Below, one piece after another: positions 7,447 through 14,120 of a stretch of DNA of 16,052 bases. This DNA is from SAR202 cluster bacterium AC-647-N09_OGT_505m (GTDB taxonomy: Bacteria > Chloroflexota > Dehalococcoidia > UBA2985). The notes under the pieces are model-generated. The model did no database searches. It was not told the DNA's origin and saw only the letters and a list, made by a program, of their open reading frames with translations. The position numbers and the translations under genes are program-made. Location of the stretch: NCBI GenBank assembly GCA_009391225.1, contig VEXC01000020.1, positions 1-16,052 on the forward strand. Direction: 5' to 3'. Numbering within the stretch: the stretch's first letter is position 1; each line of letters begins with the position of its first letter.

Positions 7447-8931
7447 GTGCCAAGGACCATAAGAACCAGTGTGACAGATCCTATCGAAATCTCCGAAATC
7501 GACGGTCCCAGTAAATATATTTACATTCAAAGAGGGAAAATAGGGATTACCCTCTGCCCAGGGAAAAAGGGGCTCTCCTCATTTGGAGGCACGTGGGATA
7601 GAGACCTTGAGACAGATCTTTCTGCTATTGAGCAGCAATTCAAGCCGGGCCTGGCCCTCACATTAATGACGGATTCGGAGTTGTCTGCAAGCAGCGTACA
7701 CGGGTTAGGGGAGGCATTTCTAAATAAAGGAATACAGTGGATTCATTTCCAGACATCGGAACTATCTCCACCAGATGAATCTTCAATTCAACTCTGGGCT
7801 TCAATACCCTATGTGCTATCACTTCTTATGGAAGGATGCAATGTCTTAATCCATGATCGCGGGGGGCTCGGACGCGCAGCATGCCTAGCTGCTGTTCTCC
7901 TTATCGAATTAGGCGTGTACAACTCAGATGCTATCAACATGGTCCGACGTTCCAGGCCAGGAGCTATTGAAACAAGAGCGCAGGAACAATTTGTCTTAAA
8001 TTATATACCCCACAACCTACCCCATTTCTTTTGTCATGGATGTGTTCAGAATATGATCAGATTATGGGGGCATATAATATCTACCTTTAACCATCTGCTA
8101 CGTAAATCCGAGGGCCCTATTGGAGCGGTTGAGATAAATGTCTACAGAACATTTATCCAGGATTTTAGACATTATATGTCTGGGATCGGTACACAGATTG
8201 ACAAGATAACTAAAAGCCTCAAGCTCTCTTCCAAACGTTTTCCGAACAATCTTCGTCGCTGGGGGAAAGTCTATCATTCCGGTGTTTCTGGGGGACTCTA
8301 CCAACCCCCAGACGAACCAAAGCTACTAGTAGATTGGTGGCGTTCTGTTTCACTGGCGATTGGCAATTCTAATATTTTTGATAATCACATCTTCGATGAC
8401 CAATCATTTGAAGAAGAAAAGAACCAGCAGAAACATAGAAAAAAGATGAGGGTTTTAGATGTTGAAGCCGCCAGCAATGCCGGATACATCATAGTAAATG
8501 TTGATTATGTTCCATATCCTTACAATATCCGTGTTGAATCTCCAGCTATATATGGTTACGACACAGATCTACCTAATCCAGAAGATAATGACTCCATTTG
8601 GAGGATAATAGACGAAGAAGATTGCCAACAAGAGAATGTAAAAGCAAAAGGATGCTTAGATGGAAATACCCCAAGAACATTAGCTATTGACTGGAATCAG
8701 ATATCCAAAAACCAAAGTATTCAACTCTACGAAGCGATGGATAGCATCCAAAAATACTTTGATGACTATTACCAACGACTTAATCAAATGATTACGGCGC
8801 ATAGTACTTTGCTGATCAAGAATGATATCCCCCATGAAGACTATGTCTGGCCGCGGGTTAACCAGCATCATCTAGAAAGAGGCTGTGAATTCCCTACATT
8901 CCCGTCTGGGAATCGGGAAGATGCTCGCTGA
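7447..8931 (+). CDS. Tyrosine-phosphatase-like protein with Cys-to-Asp active site and unknown C-terminal region
   Basis: Residues about 1-190 match the bacterial CDKN3-like/dual-specificity phosphatase family: RTSVTDPIEISEI at the N-terminus, ITLCPGKK (34-41), GGTWDRDLETDLSAI (47-61), the P-loop region VLIHDRGGLGRA (133-144) and RRSRPGAIETRAQEQFV (167-183). In active members the P-loop reads HCxxGxxR; here H136 is followed by D137 (GAT at 7855-7857), so the nucleophile is missing although the phosphate-binding Arg143 remains. The usual Asp before the substrate loop is also changed (SELSPP). The protein therefore probably binds a phosphorylated ligand rather than cleaving it. The last 300 residues are unrecognised, with a charged stretch EEEKNQQKHRKK. 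GTG 7447 is chosen: GGAGG lies five bases upstream, translation gives the family N-terminus, and earlier in-frame starts at 7348 and 7405 fall inside the repeat and its promoter. It is the sole gene between repeats A and B. Confidence 0.8.
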   Translation: MPRTIRTSVTDPIEISEIDGPSKYIYIQRGKIGITLCPGKKGLSSFGGTWDRDLETDLSAIEQQFKPGLALTLMTDSELSASSVHGLGEAFLNKGIQWIHFQTSELSPPDESSIQLWASIPYVLSLLMEGCNVLIHDRGGLGRAACLAAVLLIELGVYNSDAINMVRRSRPGAIETRAQEQFVLNYIPHNLPHFFCHGCVQNMIRLWGHIISTFNHLLRKSEGPIGAVEINVYRTFIQDFRHYMSGIGTQIDKITKSLKLSSKRFPNNLRRWGKVYHSGVSGGLYQPPDEPKLLVDWWRSVSLAIGNSNIFDNHIFDDQSFEEEKNQQKHRKKMRVLDVEAASNAGYIIVNVDYVPYPYNIRVESPAIYGYDTDLPNPEDNDSIWRIIDEEDCQQENVKAKGCLDGNTPRTLAIDWNQISKNQSIQLYEAMDSIQKYFDDYYQRLNQMITAHSTLLIKNDIPHEDYVWPRVNQHHLERGCEFPTFPSGNREDAR

Positions 8932-8956
8932 CCTAGCTATTTCGTGCCTATAAATA

Positions 8957-9001
8957 TGGTCGGGGTGATTGGATTCGAATCAACGGCCCCTTGCACCCCA
9001 T
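8957..9001 (-). other. tRNA-Pro(GGG) 3' half, probable attachment site
   Basis: Minus strand from 9001 down: anticodon loop ATGGGGT (anticodon GGG), 3' anticodon stem GCAAG, T arm GTTGA-TTCGAAT-CCAAT (one G-U and one mismatch), acceptor strand CACCCCG, discriminator A, CCA. The CACCCCGACCA end is typical of bacterial tRNA-Pro. No 5' half is present. It sits in exactly the same place as the tRNA-Val fragments of copies A and C, showing that related elements carry different tRNA ends. Confidence 0.72.
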
Positions 9002-9276
9002 AAAAGTACTGTCCTGTCTTTACGTATAAGCCAGCGTATCTCCCTGAAGGTATTGATGCCTGAATCTATATCCTTATGTAAATGACTGTTAATCGGCGTT
9101 GTTGTGCTTATTGTTTTACTAGCACCACAACAACCGCTCCTGTGATTGTCGCCCTTGGATTTACACTTGTTGGCCAAATGTAAGGCGACGGAGATGGAAA
9201 ATCCCTCTATAGAGTTGTCATGTTGGCCCGCAACAGTAAGTGCCTAATGCTGGGCACGGCGCACGTCACTGCGAGC

Positions 9277-9298
9277 CATACCCCTGATGGGTTATAAT
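9277..9298 (+). promoter_or_regulatory. Promoter block with ACCC-N5-GGGT dyad and TATAAT, copy B
   Basis: Same layout as the copy A block, differing only in the variable central bases (AT instead of CC): dyad followed directly by TATAAT (9293-9298). It stands 157 bp upstream of the helicase gene. The leader between them holds a repeated ATTTGCA word (about 9395-9415) and no open frame. Confidence 0.6.
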
Positions 9299-9454
9299 GG
9301 GTGGAGGGTTCCACCGGGCTTTGCAAGCAGGTGGTCAAGGGTATAGTAATATCCGATATACTGGTTCCAACCCAAGAAAGTGTGCAATCCGTAGATTTGC
9401 ATCCGATTTGCAACAAATAGAGATCTCCGCCCAATTAGTCAAAAGGCCCAACTC

Positions 9455-11512
9455 ATGAATCTAGTCTACTCTGAGTCTTTCCTGAAATCCCTCGATCGCA
9501 TGGATTCTTCGTCTCAGGACAGGATCAAAATCGCGATGTTTAACCTTGCTACAAACCCGATGACACCTGGCTTTCACCCCGAGAAACTTTTTGCGAACAA
9601 CCTTTACTCGGGCCGGATTAACGAAAACCTAAGACTAATAATGAGCATAGATGGAGACCAATTTGTGGTCCTTTATGTAGACAACCACGATGACGCATAT
9701 CGATGGGCTAAAAATCATAAATTACAAACGAACAAACCCACCGGTGCCATGCAATTGGTGAATATAGAACGTACCACTGAAATAATCATTGATCGTGAAC
9801 ACCTACACGTAGAACCTAGATTATTCGAAAAGCACAGCGATGACTACCTCCTCGCTTTAGGAGTCCCAGAGGAGTGGATACTACCGGTCAAAGAATCAAC
9901 AAGGAAAGACCTAGAATTCCTGATAGAGAGATTGCCCAGTGAAATCATGGAACGGCTACTACAGCTCGAAGAGGGGAAACTGGTACCTATACCAAGAAGA
10001 CATGATGGGGACCCACTGGAACATCCTGATTCATTGCGTCATTTTGTTACTGTCAAAGCTATCGATAGCCTGAGCACGGCGTTGGAATACCCTTGGGCTC
10101 AGTGGAGTGTATTCTTACATCCGGATCAACAGGATTTGGTAAAAGGATCATTCTCAGGGTCAACGAAGGTTTCCGGAAGTTCCGGTACGGGGAAAACAGT
10201 AGTCGCAGTGCATAGAGCATTCAAGTTGGCAAAAGAAGATCCCTCTTCACAGGTCTTACTAACCACATTCTCTAGAACCTTAGCATCTCGAATAAGACGG
10301 ATGGTCGGAATTTTATCTGGGGCCACAGATAATATTCCGCCTAACTTAACTATTGAAAACATACATACAATAGCTGTGCAAATTTGGAATAGAAACAACC
10401 CAGGTGTTCAGTTTGAGGCAACTCAGGAAGAAAAGATAGAAGAGCATCTCAAATCGGCAATGGGTCTCAAGATATTGGGACCTTTAGACCTTAAGTTTGT
10501 CTTGTCCGAATGGAAGCATGTAGTAGATTACTGGGGTTTGACTGATCTGGAATCTTATCTGACATTCCCTAGGACCGGGCGCGGGACTATCCTCGGACAA
10601 CGTCAACGGGAAGAGTTATGGTCCGTTTTTGGCCCCGTACTGCAGGACCTTTCCAACAGCAAATCCGAAATGACTTGGTCTCAACTAACTTTTTCCTCAG
10701 CAACACTCTCTGCAAAAGAAGAATCGTCTTCCTACCAACACATAGTCGTAGATGAAATCCAAGATTTCGGTCCCGCTGAAATATCCCTAATAAGGTCTCT
10801 GGTCTCACCTGGACCAAATGATCTGTTCCTATGTGGTGATGCAGGGCAAAGGATATTTAAAAGAACCTTTTCATGGAGCAGGGTCGGTATCCAAATACAA
10901 GGTAGATCTAGACATCTCCGCGTTAACTATCGAAATACTCAACAAATACAATCGTTTGCCGAAACCGTATTGAGTGGACCAGTAGTAGGAGGAGACGACG
11001 AAGAAGAAGATAGAAATTCTGTCTCTCTGTTAACGGGTGCCCCACCCATTATCAAAATATGTGAAGCTGAGTCCGAAGAGATATTACACATTGGTGAATG
11101 GTTACAAGACATGATACGACTCGGATACGGACAAGATGAAATTGCGATTGTTAGCAGACGAACTAAAACCCTATCAGATATAGGGCACCCGTCATTGCAA
11201 ATGGCTGGCAACCTAAAGCGGAGAGACCTACAGGATTCCAGGCCGCCAAGTGAAGATGGTGTTGCTTTTGGCACAATGCATGGAGTAAAAGGGCTCGAAT
11301 TTAAAGCGGTCGCTGTAATCGGATGCGGAGAGGAAGAGGTACCAGATAAGGAAATGCTGGACAGTGCATGTGACGAGTCAGAATTACAAGAAATCATGGA
11401 GACGGAAAAAAACCTGCTTCATGTTGCCTTAACACGAGCCCGTGAAAGACTTCTTATAACATGTTCAAGAAATCTTTCTCTCCTAATCAAAGATCAATCA
11501 CAAAGTCGCTAG
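9455..11512 (+). CDS. RelE/ParE-like domain fused to UvrD/Rep-family SF1 helicase
   Basis: A 685-residue cytoplasmic protein. Residues about 1-95 resemble the RelE/ParE toxin fold (start MNLVYSESFLKSLDRM; SGRINENLRLIMSID and VVLYVDNHDDAYRWA at the strands that precede the toxin C-terminus). A linker region (100-220) leads to a superfamily 1A helicase. That domain has motif I GSSGTGKT (241-248), motif II VVDEIQDF (431-438), motif III GDAGQRIF (461-468), motif IV-like LRVNYRNT (488-495), motif V GTMHGVKGLEF (606-616) and motif VI LLHVALTRAR (654-663). All ATPase motifs look intact, so DNA or RNA unwinding is expected. No nuclease motif is evident. The family occurs as stand-alone accessory genes, and a role in phage defence or DNA repair is inference. 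ATG 9455 has AAAAGG eight bases upstream. It is the only gene between repeats B and C, with a terminator near 11720. Confidence 0.85.
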   Translation: MNLVYSESFLKSLDRMDSSSQDRIKIAMFNLATNPMTPGFHPEKLFANNLYSGRINENLRLIMSIDGDQFVVLYVDNHDDAYRWAKNHKLQTNKPTGAMQLVNIERTTEIIIDREHLHVEPRLFEKHSDDYLLALGVPEEWILPVKESTRKDLEFLIERLPSEIMERLLQLEEGKLVPIPRRHDGDPLEHPDSLRHFVTVKAIDSLSTALEYPWAQWSVFLHPDQQDLVKGSFSGSTKVSGSSGTGKTVVAVHRAFKLAKEDPSSQVLLTTFSRTLASRIRRMVGILSGATDNIPPNLTIENIHTIAVQIWNRNNPGVQFEATQEEKIEEHLKSAMGLKILGPLDLKFVLSEWKHVVDYWGLTDLESYLTFPRTGRGTILGQRQREELWSVFGPVLQDLSNSKSEMTWSQLTFSSATLSAKEESSSYQHIVVDEIQDFGPAEISLIRSLVSPGPNDLFLCGDAGQRIFKRTFSWSRVGIQIQGRSRHLRVNYRNTQQIQSFAETVLSGPVVGGDDEEEDRNSVSLLTGAPPIIKICEAESEEILHIGEWLQDMIRLGYGQDEIAIVSRRTKTLSDIGHPSLQMAGNLKRRDLQDSRPPSEDGVAFGTMHGVKGLEFKAVAVIGCGEEEVPDKEMLDSACDESELQEIMETEKNLLHVALTRARERLLITCSRNLSLLIKDQSQSR

Positions 11513-11706
11513 GCAGTTGCATGAGTGGATGACGGTGCATGTGGAGTGACAAAATGCCACCAGGATGCATGCGGATACGCCTGGCTTGCAGCAGGCAGCG
11601 GCACTCCGCTTTGAGGAAGGCTTAGCAGCATCCGCGGATTCAGAGCCAAGTATGGAGGCAGTTTTGGGATGAATTGGTACAAAAATTGGTACAGTAGGGG
11701 AAATGC
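11513..11706. other. Spacer after the helicase gene with TTGGTACA direct repeats
   Basis: No supported gene. AATTGGTACA occurs twice, 12 bp apart (11672-11681 and 11684-11693). A close form, AATTTGGTACA, lies at 6853-6863, in the same position relative to the terminator and tRNA fragment of copy A. These words may belong to the far end of each integrative unit. Confidence 0.4.
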
Positions 11707-11739
11707 TAAGGCCCCAGGAGACCCCTGGGGCCTTATTTT
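11707..11739 (+). terminator. Rho-independent terminator before the third tRNA-linked repeat
   Basis: A perfect 12-bp stem, 11707-11718 (TAAGGCCCCAGG) with 11724-11735, a 5-nt loop, then TTTT at 11736-11739. It would end transcripts of the helicase gene immediately before the GTGCCTAAACAG lead-in of copy C. Confidence 0.85.
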
Positions 11740-12070
11740 GTGCCTAAACAGTGGTGGGCGATAGAGGACTCGAACCTCTGACCCCTTGCGTGTAAAAAGT
11801 GCGCTCGGTTGTCTCCACGTGTAGACCACCGTTTATCCCTGAAGTCATTTTTACCTGAACTGTCCATTGGTGTAAACAACTGTTGATTGGCGTTAGGTTA
11901 CAAACTAGGTTACAAACCCCCCAACAACCGCTTCTGTGCTTCGCACCCTTGGATTTACACTTGTTAGCCAAACGTAAGGCTACGAAGAGGGGAAATCCCC
12001 CTATGAAAGTGTCATGTTGACCCACAACGGTAAGCGCCTGTCTCTGGTGACGATGCACGTAGAATGCGGT
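11740..12070. repeat. Composite tRNA-linked repeat, copy C
   Basis: Third copy: lead-in, tRNA-Val 3' half (11752-11796), first conserved block (about 11810-11905: ATCCCTGAAG, GGTGTAAACAACTGTTGATTGGCGTT) and second conserved block (about 11943-12045: CACCCTTGGATTTACACTTGT, GTGTCATGTTGACCC). After that the similarity fades: the dyad and TATAAT of copies A and B are replaced by unrelated sequence. This agrees with the neighbouring gene being on the opposite strand and not needing that promoter. A GTTACAAACTAG/GTTACAAACCCC direct repeat sits at about 11895-11920. Confidence 0.8.
11752..11796 (-). other. tRNA-Val(TAC) 3' half, probable attachment site
   Basis: Minus strand from 11796 down: anticodon loop TTTACAC, stem GCAAG, variable GGGTC, T arm AGAGG-TTCGAGT-CCTCT with five perfect pairs, acceptor ATCGCCC, ACCA. 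It shares the anticodon loop and acceptor strand with the fragment at 6923 but has a different T stem, both strands changed together. It therefore derives from a functional tRNA-Val allele rather than from decay of the first copy. Confidence 0.85.
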
Positions 12071-12082
12071 GGCGGAGAGCCA

Positions 12083-12982
12083 CTAGCCGATCTTGTTTAG
12101 TGCTTCCAAGAAGTCACTTACGGTACCAAAACTACCGGTGTCATTTCCAACCGCCTTTTTGCAGAAGGCCACAAAGTTCGTCGGGACATTTGAGTTGTTG
12201 ATATCTTCATCCTCGTCCATCAAATCGTAGTCAAGCAAGTCCTTTCCGGTAGCTAAATCGAATGCCAGCAAACCAAGGCTACATATATCGTCTCTTATCC
12301 CAACTTCTTCCAGAGACTTGCTTAACCCGAAATCAATTACCTTTGCTACACCTTCGTTTGTCACGAGTACATTATCAATAACAAGGTCTGAGTGTGAGAT
12401 TCCTTCGTTGTGCATTGCGGTTAACCCTGCACACACCCCGGTCAATATCCTGTGAACCTCTTTCATGGATCGCGAATGCCTCAAAATATGCGTCGATAAA
12501 GGCATCTGGAAATATTCCATAACAAGTATAGAAAATTCGGCCGCTCCAAATTCAGCAAGAGTCTTATCATTCGTTCTTTGAGTTACGTTGAGATGGGTCA
12601 AGATGGCCCTGTGGGTAGATCTTCTTTGCCAACCAGCGGGGTTAGGACTGCAGCTGGCGATAGGATGTTTGACAAAAGGCTTGGATTCGCAATTCAAAAC
12701 GGTCCTATACCAATCGGGGACATGCACGAAGCCCAGATCACTTAGGTTGAGCAATTCCTCTACTCGTACAAGGTTCGGGTGCTCAAAGATTCTGAAGTCT
12801 CGTTCCATATCATCGGCGTTTACCTCTCTAGGGTCTAAGAGCTTTAGTGCTAACTCCCGAGGAGCCTCTCCATCAACAAAACCACGAACAACTGCGGCGT
12901 TGCCACCTGATCCGATGTGATCTATAGCTTGAAGGGATACTCCAAGCTGGTAAGTTTCGTGAGAGTAATCTCGAACTGGCAT
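12083..12982 (-). CDS. Protein-kinase-fold protein with atypical catalytic loop
   Basis: A 299-residue soluble protein with eukaryotic-like kinase features in order: Gly-rich loop IGSGGNAAVV (23-32), VAIK-type ALKLL with Lys47, hinge VMEYF (154-158), catalytic loop HSDLVIDN (197-204), DFG (217-219) and DDICSLGLLAFDLATGK (231-247) in the helix F region. Asp199, Asn204 and the DFG Asp are present, so phosphotransfer is plausible. However, HRD is HSD (a non-RD kinase) and the Lys of HRDLKxxN is Val. An insert of about 70 residues (about 80-148) separates helix C from the hinge, and no C-terminal sensor or membrane segment follows. The ATG at 12982 gives a good kinase N-terminus, though no clear Shine-Dalgarno is seen. 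It is transcribed toward repeat C, opposite to the two other single-gene units. A signalling or defence role is inference. Confidence 0.82.
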   Translation of the reverse strand: MPVRDYSHETYQLGVSLQAIDHIGSGGNAAVVRGFVDGEAPRELALKLLDPREVNADDMERDFRIFEHPNLVRVEELLNLSDLGFVHVPDWYRTVLNCESKPFVKHPIASCSPNPAGWQRRSTHRAILTHLNVTQRTNDKTLAEFGAAEFSILVMEYFQMPLSTHILRHSRSMKEVHRILTGVCAGLTAMHNEGISHSDLVIDNVLVTNEGVAKVIDFGLSKSLEEVGIRDDICSLGLLAFDLATGKDLLDYDLMDEDEDINNSNVPTNFVAFCKKAVGNDTGSFGTVSDFLEALNKIG

Positions 12983-13127
12983 GTGGTTGATGTCCGTTGT
13001 GGTGTCTATCGAAGGATTAGAGTTTCGGCTATCAGCATTTTACTCGATTGTAAAGCATGCTGAAGCGCCGATTACAACCACGCATGGGCAACACTACGTG
13101 ATATGTAAAGCTTTCAGTGCTACTCCG

Positions 13128-13346
13128 TTAAGGAGCCCTGAGGCCTCTTCGCTTGTGCTTTGGGATGCGCTTCCTCGCGAGTAGGGAATCTAACTTAAAG
13201 AGGACTGAGCGGCCGTTCTCGGCGTTCCGCGTCTCATTCCGCCATGTAAATACAGTCATGTTTGACACGCCGAGCTCATCCGCGATGGCAGCCATCGTCC
13301 AGCCCTTCTCCTTAAGGGCCAATAACGTATCGTGAATTTCATTCAT
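13128..13346 (-). CDS. Small helix-turn-helix DNA-binding protein
   Basis: A 72-residue protein, MNEIHDTLLALKEKG followed by WTMAAIADELGVSNMTVFTW (16-35), a clear HTH of the kind that reads a short dyad, then a basic tail (LLARKRIPKHKRRG). No ligand-binding or oligomerisation domain is present. Close relatives in length and pattern are common orphan regulators. It is divergent from the consensus promoter at 13418-13445, and the palindrome overlying that promoter is a natural candidate for its operator, which is inference from position. The start is the ATG at 13346, the first Met ahead of the HTH; no Shine-Dalgarno is visible, so the message may be weakly translated or leaderless. It lies 145 bp from the divergently unrelated kinase gene. 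Confidence 0.75.
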   Translation of the reverse strand: MNEIHDTLLALKEKGWTMAAIADELGVSNMTVFTWRNETRNAENGRSVLFKLDSLLARKRIPKHKRRGLRAP

Positions 13347-13417
13347 AACTGTAACATTTGTTCCATTTCAGGTGGTTATTTCCGGTCAATTTGCAGCCTA
13401 TAAAGCTTGCCCGAGAT

Positions 13418-13460
13418 TTGACATTTGGCATTTTTACGCTATAATGTAGTTATAGCGTAA
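13418..13460 (+). promoter_or_regulatory. Consensus sigma-70 promoter with overlapping palindromic operator
   Basis: TTGACA at 13418-13423 and TATAAT at 13440-13445, 16 bp apart, both perfect. A perfect inverted repeat TTACGCTATAA (13434-13444) / TTATAGCGTAA (13450-13460), 5-bp centre, covers the -10 and the start point, so a bound repressor would block initiation. Transcription would start near 13452 and run toward the phage-like operon. Confidence 0.8.
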
Positions 13461-13853
13461 GTGGTCAACAAGTGCATTTGCGCCCCCCCCTGAACAACTG
13501 CGGTAAGAACTATTCGGCTTTTCGATGCAGAAAAGCAAATGAGATGCTTCAGCATCCAGAAATCCGATCTGGAAGTTGGGTAAAAGGCTCCGATTCCAAC
13601 AACGTGTTGGGAACCCCCTCAAGTACAGCTTCAAGGCCTGTCTTACATACGGTTAAGCTCTGAAACGTAGGTTACAACCTACGTCCCGTAGACCTTCCTT
13701 CGCGACGCGCAGCTTACAGCCTATGCGTTGAAGGTACTCCATGCAACACCAGGCCGCTGTAATGTCGTTGTCAGTCAATTGTCAGCAAGAAGTCAAGCAA
13801 CTCTACTCTAACCATTGGATAATGATAGTTAGAAACTACATGAGAGGAGGCAT
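13452..13853 (+). ncRNA. Hairpin-rich leader or non-coding RNA from the 13418 promoter
   Basis: About 400 nt between the consensus promoter and the first gene with a ribosome site. Local perfect hairpins stand at 13517-13536 (GCTTTTC/GAAAAGC), 13543-13556 (GATGC/GCATC), 13555-13573 (TCCAGA/TCTGGA), 13596-13610 (CCAACA/TGTTGG) and 13665-13684 (ACGTAGGTT/AACCTACGT). A longer imperfect pairing of CCTTC...GAAGG lies at about 13695-13733. The second and third share bases and so are alternatives. None carries a T-tract, so the RNA may continue into the operon as a structured 5' leader. A 63-codon GTG frame (13472-13663) lies inside but has no ribosome site. Function unknown; the density of hairpins is the evidence. 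Confidence 0.45.
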
Positions 13854-14120
13854 ATGAAACGCAAGTTGCGCCGTTCCCTGGGAAGTCACAAGGTTCAAAA
13901 GTATTGTGGGAAGATTCTTTACCACACACATGATGAGGCTGAATTGGGTCTGTTTCGAAATTTGTACCGTGTAGTGTTCTCGTCAATGCACGTATATAAC
14001 TGTTCCCTGCATGATGGATTTCACCTGGGGCACGATTCTCGCATGTCGAATTCAGAGATCCTAGGCCAGAGCCGACTAGCTGGAAAGCAATCTAGTAATT
14101 GGAGGTTTGTGAATGTTTGA
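13854..14120 (+). CDS. Small basic protein, possible degenerate zinc-ribbon-like family
   Basis: An 88-residue protein, first of a four-gene run. AGGAGG followed by CAT and ATG (13845-13856) is a strong start signal. KILYHTHDEAELGL (20-33) and VYNCSLHDGFHLGH (47-60) recall small phage proteins of the pattern Y-T-EA ... Y-C-x2-C-G-WHL-H, in which a metal is probably bound; here Cys18, Cys50, His53, His57 and His60 could do so. That similarity is a pattern impression, not a firm assignment. The 3' end overlaps the next gene by eight bases (ATGTTTGA), indicating coupled translation. Confidence 0.65.
   Translation: MKRKLRRSLGSHKVQKYCGKILYHTHDEAELGLFRNLYRVVFSSMHVYNCSLHDGFHLGHDSRMSNSEILGQSRLAGKQSSNWRFVNV

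Larger units (their letters stand above)
8944..9312. repeat. Composite tRNA-linked repeat, copy B
   Basis: Second copy: GTGCCTATAAA lead-in, tRNA-Pro 3' half (8957-9001), first conserved block (about 9018-9105, ATCTCCCTGAAGG, ACTGTTAATCGGCGTT), second conserved block (about 9151-9245, with CCCTTGGATTTACACTTGT and GTTGTCATGTTGGCC) and a promoter block at 9277-9298. It lacks the 190-bp insert of copy A. Unlike A and C, no strong terminator precedes it. Confidence 0.8.

Noticed and set aside
8980..9177. Minus-strand frame with ANKCKSKG...HRSGC shared with a frame at 11744-12058
   Set aside because: The likeness follows from DNA similarity of repeats B and C. The frames run into the tRNA ends, copy A breaks the frame, and no start signal or integrase motif (Arg...HxxR...Tyr) is present.
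11509..11829. Minus-strand frame ending across the tRNA-Val fragment
   Set aside because: The translated phrase around SEVRVLYRPPLF is the usual artefact of reading a tRNA T arm and acceptor strand. The rest is low-complexity and has no ribosome site.
6911..12070. CRISPR array
   Set aside because: The repeats are three, hundreds of bases long, kilobases apart and contain tRNA ends; no short regular repeat-spacer pattern and no Cas-like gene are present.
13472..13663. 63-codon GTG frame within the hairpin-rich leader
   Set aside because: No Shine-Dalgarno precedes it and its codons coincide with the hairpin arms; a short leader peptide cannot be excluded but is not supported.
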